Below are positions 59,598 to 64,000 of a stretch of 64,000 nt of DNA, piece by piece. The stretch lies in assembly GCF_014204715.1 (NCBI RefSeq), contig NZ_JACHLY010000001.1:62001-126000 (forward strand). Direction: 5' to 3'. Under the pieces are notes generated by a model. The model made no database searches, was not told the DNA's origin, and saw nothing but the letters and a program-made list of their open reading frames with translations. Position numbers and translations under genes: made by a program. This stretch comes from Streptomonospora salina. GTDB lineage: Bacteria > Actinomycetota > Actinomycetes > Streptosporangiales > Streptosporangiaceae. Position 1 is the first letter of the stretch. Every line of letters begins with the position of its first letter.

Positions 59598-60557
59598 TCA
59601 GCCGGCGCTGCCGCGGGTCCAGGCGTTGAACGCCAGGTCGCGGCAGACGCGGGCGAAATCGAGTTCGGCGGCTTCGGCCGCCAGCGGGAACGTCGAGGTC
59701 TCGGTGAGCCCGGGAGCGACGTTGACTTCCAGGAACCGCACGCGGCCCGCGGCGTCGACGATGAGGTCGGTGCGCGAGTAGTCGCGCAACCCGAGCACAC
59801 GGTGCGCGGTCAGCGCGGCGTCGGCCGCGGCGCGGGCGGCCTCCTCCGACAGGCGCGCGGGGCTGAAGAACTCGGTGCGGCCGGGGGTGTAGCGGGCGGC
59901 GTAGTCGTAGACGCCGCCGTCGGGCACGATCTCCACCGCAGGCAGGTCGACGGGGCCGTCGCCGAGGTCGACCACGCCCACAGCGACCTCGGTGCCGTCG
60001 ATCCGCTCTTCGATGACCGCCTTGTCGCCGTAGGCGAAGCAGCTGACCATCGCCGCCGACAGCTCCTCGGCGGAGTCGACCGAGGTGGCCCCGAAGGCCG
60101 AGCCGCCCTGGTCGGGCTTGACGAACAGGGGCAGCCCCAGCCGGTCCACCACCCGCTCCAGCAGCGCCGGGGCGCCCAGGTCGTGGAACGCCGACTTGGG
60201 CAGCGTCACCCCGCGCGGCACCGGAACACCGTGCTGGGCCACCAGCGCTTTGGCGGCGGGTTTGGCGAAGGCGGTCCGGCATGCGGCGGGCGGCGCGCCG
60301 ACGTAGGGCACACCGCTCAGCTGCAGGATCTCCGCGGTGGCGCCGTCTTCGCCGGAGGCGCCGTGCAGGACCGGGAAGACCGCCTGCGGCGGGTCGGTCC
60401 GCAGCCGCTCCAGCAGAGCCGCATCGATGTCGGCGATGTGGGCCTCCACGCCCAGGCGACGCAGCGATTCGGCCACGCGCCGCCCCGAGCGCACGCTGAC
60501 CTCGTGCTCGGGCGACATGCCGCCCGCCAGTACGAGCACCCGCTCCAGATCGGCCAC
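59598..60557 (-). CDS. D-alanine-D-alanine ligase family ATP-grasp enzyme
   Basis: 319 residues from GTG at 60557 behind AGGAAGG. N-terminal domain with VLVLAGGMSPEHEVSVRSGRRVA and VFPVLHGASGEDGATAEILQLSGVPYVG (catalytic Glu of the first motif, GxxGEDG); ATP-grasp body PLFVKPDQGGSAFGATSV, and Mg site VRFLEVNVAPGLTETSTFPLAAEAA. Ddl makes the D-Ala-D-Ala dipeptide for peptidoglycan. The short N-terminal length suits a bacterial Ddl paralogue; because it is not next to murF or ftsZ genes it may be a second copy for another dipeptide. The neighbour upstream is an aminotransferase, 55 bp away. Confidence 0.85.
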   Translation of the reverse strand: MADLERVLVLAGGMSPEHEVSVRSGRRVAESLRRLGVEAHIADIDAALLERLRTDPPQAVFPVLHGASGEDGATAEILQLSGVPYVGAPPAACRTAFAKPAAKALVAQHGVPVPRGVTLPKSAFHDLGAPALLERVVDRLGLPLFVKPDQGGSAFGATSVDSAEELSAAMVSCFAYGDKAVIEERIDGTEVAVGVVDLGDGPVDLPAVEIVPDGGVYDYAARYTPGRTEFFSPARLSEEAARAAADAALTAHRVLGLRDYSRTDLIVDAAGRVRFLEVNVAPGLTETSTFPLAAEAAELDFARVCRDLAFNAWTRGSAG

Positions 60558-60612
60558 GGTCCTGCCTTCCTGCTGTGCTGCTGTGGGTGTCACCGGCCCG
60601 CTCCGCTGGTCG

Positions 60613-61938
60613 TCAGGGCAGGTCGGGGAAGGGGGATCCGTCGCCCGCTCCGGCCGGGGGCGACGTGTCGCCGAAGGTATCACGCAGCTCGGTCTCGCCC
60701 TCGATCACGCCGACGAGCCGGCGGACCCCTTCCCGGATCTGCTCGCCGGTGGGGTAGCAGAACGACAGCCGCATGCTGCGGCGGCCCTCGTCGGTGGCGT
60801 AGAAGCCGGTTCCGGGGACGTAGGCCACGCGTTCGTTGACCGCACGCGGCATCATGGCCTTGGCGTCGAGCCCTTCGGGCAGGGTCAGCCAGACGAAGAA
60901 CCCGCCGTCGGGCCGGGTCCACTCGGTCCCGGCGGGCATGAGCGTGTCGAGGGCACCGAGCATGGCGTCGCGGCGCTCCCGGTACATCTCGTTGAAGTCC
61001 TTGATCTGCTCGCGCCATGCGTGGTCGGCGAGGTAGCGGCGCACGACCATCTGGTTGAAGGTGGAGTGGCTGAGCATGGCCGATTCCGCGGCCAGCACCA
61101 GCTTGGCGCGCACCGCCGGCGGAGCCAGTGCCCAGCCGATGCGGAAGCCCGGCGAGAGCGTCTTGGAGAAGGAGCCGAGGTAGATGACGCTGTCGGGCGC
61201 CTGGGCGCGCAGCGGCGCCACGGGCTCGCCGTCGTAGCGCAGCAGGCCGTAGGGATTGTCCTCCAGCACCAGCAGGCCGTAGCGCTGGCAGATCTCCAGG
61301 ACGCGAGTGCGGCGTTCGGCCGCCAGGGTGACCCCGGCGGGGTTCTGGAAGTTGGGGATCGTGTAGAAGAACTTGGCCCGGCGGCCCTCGGCGGTCAGGC
61401 GCTGCAGCGCCTCCTCCAGCGCCTCGGGCACGACCCCGTCTCCGTCCATGGCGACGTGGCGGATGTCGGCCTGGAACGCGGCGAAGGTGTTGACGGCGGT
61501 GACGTAGGTGGGCGCTTCGCACAGCACCACGTCGCCGGGGTCGACGAAGACGCGGGTGACCAGGTCGAGCGCCTGCTGGGAGCCGACGGTGACGATGACG
61601 TCGTCGGCGGCGGCGTCGATGTCCTCCTCGGCCATGACCTCGCAGATGTGCTCGCGCAGTACGGGGTCGCCCTGGGCGGAGCCGTACTGCAGCGCGGTGG
61701 CGCCCTGCTCGGCGACGACCTGCTGGACGATGCGGCCGATGTCGTCCAGGGGGAGCGCGCTGACGTTGGGCATGCCGCCCGCCAGCGAGACGACCTCGGG
61801 ACGGGAGGCCACGGCGAACAGCGCGCGGACCTCCGAGGCCACCATGCCCCGCGTCCGGGCTGCGTAGCTGTCGACATAAGGGTCGATGCGCGAGCCCTGG
61901 ACCGAGGGCTGCCGGTGGGGTTCTCGGGGATCCTGCAC
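60613..61938 (-). CDS. PLP-dependent aminotransferase (2-aminoadipate/MocR-like class I)
   Basis: 441 residues from GTG at 61938 behind GGAGGT. Class I/II fold; PLP-Lys motif YLGSFSKTLSPGFRIGW, NPAG motif YTIPNFQNPAGVTLAAERR, Tyr/Asp PLP contacts DNPYGLLRYDG. No HTH domain precedes it, so it is an enzyme, not a full MocR regulator. It resembles 2-aminoadipate/aromatic aminotransferases (LysN/ARO8). A link with the ALDH7 enzyme at 29407 (aminoadipate semialdehyde) is possible. Reads towards the ddl gene, 55 bp apart, so both may be co-transcribed. Confidence 0.88.
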   Translation of the reverse strand: MQDPREPHRQPSVQGSRIDPYVDSYAARTRGMVASEVRALFAVASRPEVVSLAGGMPNVSALPLDDIGRIVQQVVAEQGATALQYGSAQGDPVLREHICEVMAEEDIDAAADDVIVTVGSQQALDLVTRVFVDPGDVVLCEAPTYVTAVNTFAAFQADIRHVAMDGDGVVPEALEEALQRLTAEGRRAKFFYTIPNFQNPAGVTLAAERRTRVLEICQRYGLLVLEDNPYGLLRYDGEPVAPLRAQAPDSVIYLGSFSKTLSPGFRIGWALAPPAVRAKLVLAAESAMLSHSTFNQMVVRRYLADHAWREQIKDFNEMYRERRDAMLGALDTLMPAGTEWTRPDGGFFVWLTLPEGLDAKAMMPRAVNERVAYVPGTGFYATDEGRRSMRLSFCYPTGEQIREGVRRLVGVIEGETELRDTFGDTSPPAGAGDGSPFPDLP

Positions 61939-62521
61939 GATCCACCTCCGCTGCCTGGGACGATGGTGCTGCCTGTGGCCGGTGGGACGCTTCGGCGGCG
62001 CCGCCGGTTCGCCTGATCCGCATACCGCGGTCCCGCGACACGTGTCCTGTCCGCCCGCCGCGGCACCCGGTTCGGCCGATCCCGGCCCAGTGTATGCTGG
62101 CCCGCCGCCGGTCCGCCCCGCGCCCTCCCCTGCGGAAGCACCGCGCCGCAGGACGGAGCCTTCCCGCCCACGCGGGCCGATGCGACCGCACTTACCCGAT
62201 CCTGACCGGTTCGTTGCCCGCCGGCGGTCTCCGGACCTGCGGCGGCGACCCGGGCGGGCTCCCCCCACCCGCCGCAGGCCGCCGCCTTCGAAGGTCCGCC
62301 CGCGTGATCGACCCGCTACCCCCCTCAAGGCACCGGGTACGGGCGGACGTGGTCGTCGCGGCCCCGCGCCGCTGCACATCCGACTCGACCGCATCACCCC
62401 AGGCACAAGCAAAGGTTGCACGGGGTTGCATTTTAACTACGCACGGTGTTTCCAGTGTTTCGAAGCACCCGCGGGCCGGGGAGCCGGCCCGGGGACGACG
62501 CACCGAGCCGCCGCGGGCGCC
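61939..62521. other. Intergenic region between the regulator and the aminotransferase
   Basis: 583 bp. Upstream of the aminotransferase it has CCAG-TGTATG-CTGG at 62087-62100. At 62414-62430 GGTTGCA occurs twice with a 10-bp period in an AT-richer patch (62400-62460) just past the end of the regulator gene. I see no coding gene. Confidence 0.5.
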
Positions 62522-63835
62522 TCAGCCCGGCAGCGGCGTGCCCGGCGCGGCGGCGCCGCGGGCCGCCTCGCCCCGGGCGCGCCGGATCCCGGGCGCACGC
62601 GAGGCCGGCAGCAGTTCGGCCGCGTGCTCGGGGGCGCGCACGCGCACCCGCAGGCCGTCGCCGAACCGGTAGGGGCGGCTCTCCACCACGCCGCCGAGGC
62701 GGCGGCGCAGGCGCGACATCTCCGCGCGCACGGTCACCAGCCGCTCGGCGTCGCCGAACAGCTCGCCGGCGAGCTCGGCGGCGCTGCAGCCCTGAGGACG
62801 GCGCGACAGCAGGAACAGCAGCTCGCAGTGGCGCAGGGTGGGCCGGTGTGTCCACGTCCCGCTGTGGCCGGAGACGGTCACCTGGGGCGCCGCGGCGTCG
62901 GCGAGATCCAGTACCACTTCGGTGGGCGACGGCTCCGCACCGGCACCGGGCCGCAGCAGCCACCCGCCCGGGAGGGGTTCCACGGCGCACTCCCCCAGCC
63001 CCGGCAGCCGGCTCCCCCCGCCCTGGAGGCGGCGGGGCAGCAGGACGCGGCGCGGCGGGTCCATGTGGACCGCCGTCGCCGTCCAGCCGTCGGAGTCGAC
63101 CACCAGGGCCTTTTCGCCGATGCCCGACAGCAGCGGCGCGGAGACCGCGCGCAGCCGCTCCAGGTGGGCGTGGTGGCGGCCGCGCAGCTGCGATTCGGCG
63201 TGCTGGGCGACGACACTGACCAGAGCCAGGGTGGCCGGGTGCACGGTACGGGCGGGGCCGGTCAGGTTGACGGCGCCCAGAGCGCGCCCGTCGCGCGGGT
63301 CGTGTACGGGCGCGCTGGAGCAGGTGGCCTGGTGCAGCCCGCGGGCGTAGTGCTCGGCGGAGTAGACCTGAAGCGGGCGGTCCACGGCCAGCGAGGTCCC
63401 CACGGCGTTGGTGCCCGCGGCCTCCTCGCTCCAGTGCGAGCCCTCGACCAGCCCCATGGCGTCGGCCATGCGCCGCATCCGCACCGGGCCGTCGCGCCAG
63501 AGCAGGCGGCCCCTGTCGTCGGTGACGACCATGACGTGGGAGGCGTCCTCGGCGACGGGCATCAGCGCGTCGCGCAGCATGGGCAGCAGGTCGGCCAGCG
63601 GCGAGGCGCCGCGGAGGGTCTGCAGATCGTCGCGGGCCAGCACCGGGGCGGGGCGGGCGTCGTCGGGGTCGATGCGGGACCGGCGCATCCGCTCCCAGGA
63701 ATCGGCGATGACCGGGCGGGGCCGGGCGGGCGGGCTGTCGCCGGCCAGGACCGCGTCGTGCACACGGCGCAGCAGCCGCGCGTAGTCCCTCGGGTCGACA
63801 CCGGCAGGCACTGCGGTGTCCAGATGCGGCTGCAC
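62522..63835 (-). CDS. GAF-domain transcriptional regulator with winged-helix C-terminus
   Basis: 437 residues from GTG at 63835; the frame is open further upstream to the window edge. Residues about 25-75 carry a helical segment (DYARLLRRVHDAVLAG...ADSWERMRRSRIDP), then a GAF-like sensor with FASTA-like PLADLLPMLRDALMPVAEDASHVMVVTDDRGRLLW, EEAAGTNAVGTSLA and HYARGLHQATCSSAPVHDPRDGRALGAVNLTG. These are features of AcoR-type activators. Instead of the sigma-54 AAA domain the C-terminus has a winged helix (TLRHCELLFLLSRRPQGCSAAELAGELFGDAERLVTVRAEMSRLRRRLG). Known actinobacterial relatives regulate alcohol/aldehyde metabolism. The target here is unknown. Confidence 0.82.
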   Translation of the reverse strand: MQPHLDTAVPAGVDPRDYARLLRRVHDAVLAGDSPPARPRPVIADSWERMRRSRIDPDDARPAPVLARDDLQTLRGASPLADLLPMLRDALMPVAEDASHVMVVTDDRGRLLWRDGPVRMRRMADAMGLVEGSHWSEEAAGTNAVGTSLAVDRPLQVYSAEHYARGLHQATCSSAPVHDPRDGRALGAVNLTGPARTVHPATLALVSVVAQHAESQLRGRHHAHLERLRAVSAPLLSGIGEKALVVDSDGWTATAVHMDPPRRVLLPRRLQGGGSRLPGLGECAVEPLPGGWLLRPGAGAEPSPTEVVLDLADAAAPQVTVSGHSGTWTHRPTLRHCELLFLLSRRPQGCSAAELAGELFGDAERLVTVRAEMSRLRRRLGGVVESRPYRFGDGLRVRVRAPEHAAELLPASRAPGIRRARGEAARGAAAPGTPLPG

Positions 63836-64000
63836 TATCGCGCCCCCGCTGAGCCGACGGATCCAGGACCCCTCAATCCTTGTCCCCGCGTGCGCGGGCG
63901 GCAACCGATACGCGAACAGGCGTAGCGCTTTGTGCAGCGGGAACCCCGAGTGGTCCCGAAAAGCCCGCTGCAGATCCCGGGTGTCCGCCGATTCGGCTTC
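63836..64000 (-). other. Open frame running off the right edge
   Basis: The regulator frame continues without a stop from 63835 to 64000, encoding RDHSGFPLHKALRLFAYRLPPAH among others. It may be an extended N-terminus starting outside the window, or a fragment of another gene joined in frame. Not decidable here. Confidence 0.3.

Noticed and set aside
63876-63905. CRISPR-like repeat unit (GTCCCCGCGTGCGCGGG)
   Set aside because: Only one copy; no second copy at 60-62 bp spacing and no cas genes.

Overview
The window is about 64 kb of very GC-rich DNA with frequent GTG starts, Shine-Dalgarno-led operons and actinobacterial family proteins (YiaA/YiaB, DUF1876/DUF1918 pair, OhrR/Ohr, CNNM pair). 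It suggests an actinomycete, probably Nocardiopsaceae or a neighbouring family; that placement is inference from protein style, not from a marker gene.

Layout. 0-9.4 kb: SGNH/acyltransferase-3 protein, a methyltransferase, an arginase-fold protein, a CxxCxGxG mini-protein, an acyl-CoA ligase, a pterin dehydratase. 9.3-12.6 kb: a degenerate kinase-like membrane protein divergent from a MoxR-DUF58-VWA operon. 12.8-25.3 kb: HAD and NUDIX hydrolases, an APC permease, small DUF proteins, an SDR, two RNA/small-molecule methyltransferases, a CNNM transporter pair, a DMT exporter and the ohrR-ohr peroxide unit with its operator. 25.4-33.9 kb: a large flippase/pseudokinase fusion, an ACT-domain membrane protein, an ALDH7-type dehydrogenase, a C15-like protein and two small proteins. 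33.9-35.6 kb: a scar of mobile DNA (group II intron domain V relic, tnpB fragment, S15/CocE hydrolase fragment).

35.6-58.4 kb is the most interesting part: an oxalate/formate catabolic locus. A FadR-type GntR regulator is followed by a PanE-like reductase (candidate oxalyl-CoA reductase), a NAD-linked molybdenum formate dehydrogenase whose catalytic subunit is split into two genes placed on either side of the NuoE-NuoF fusion, FdhD, an aldehyde dehydrogenase, a dedicated SucCD pair, an OFA-family oxalate/formate transporter, a ThDP decarboxylase, a clear formyl-CoA:oxalate CoA-transferase, an NDP-forming acyl-CoA synthetase, and an Nramp-fold transporter with a small membrane partner. Seven promoter regions in this locus carry variants of one palindrome close to ATACTGTATACAGTAT, which I infer is the GntR operator. 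Read together: oxalate enters through the OFA carrier, is charged to oxalyl-CoA by the CoA-transferase (formyl-CoA, or succinyl-CoA made by SucCD, as donor), is decarboxylated to formyl-CoA or reduced to glyoxylate, and the formate is oxidised to CO2 with NADH formation.

58.4-64 kb: TerC, D-Ala-D-Ala ligase-like ATP-grasp enzyme, a MocR-like/aminoadipate-type aminotransferase and a GAF-domain regulator near the right edge. No rRNA, tRNA or CRISPR array was recognised.
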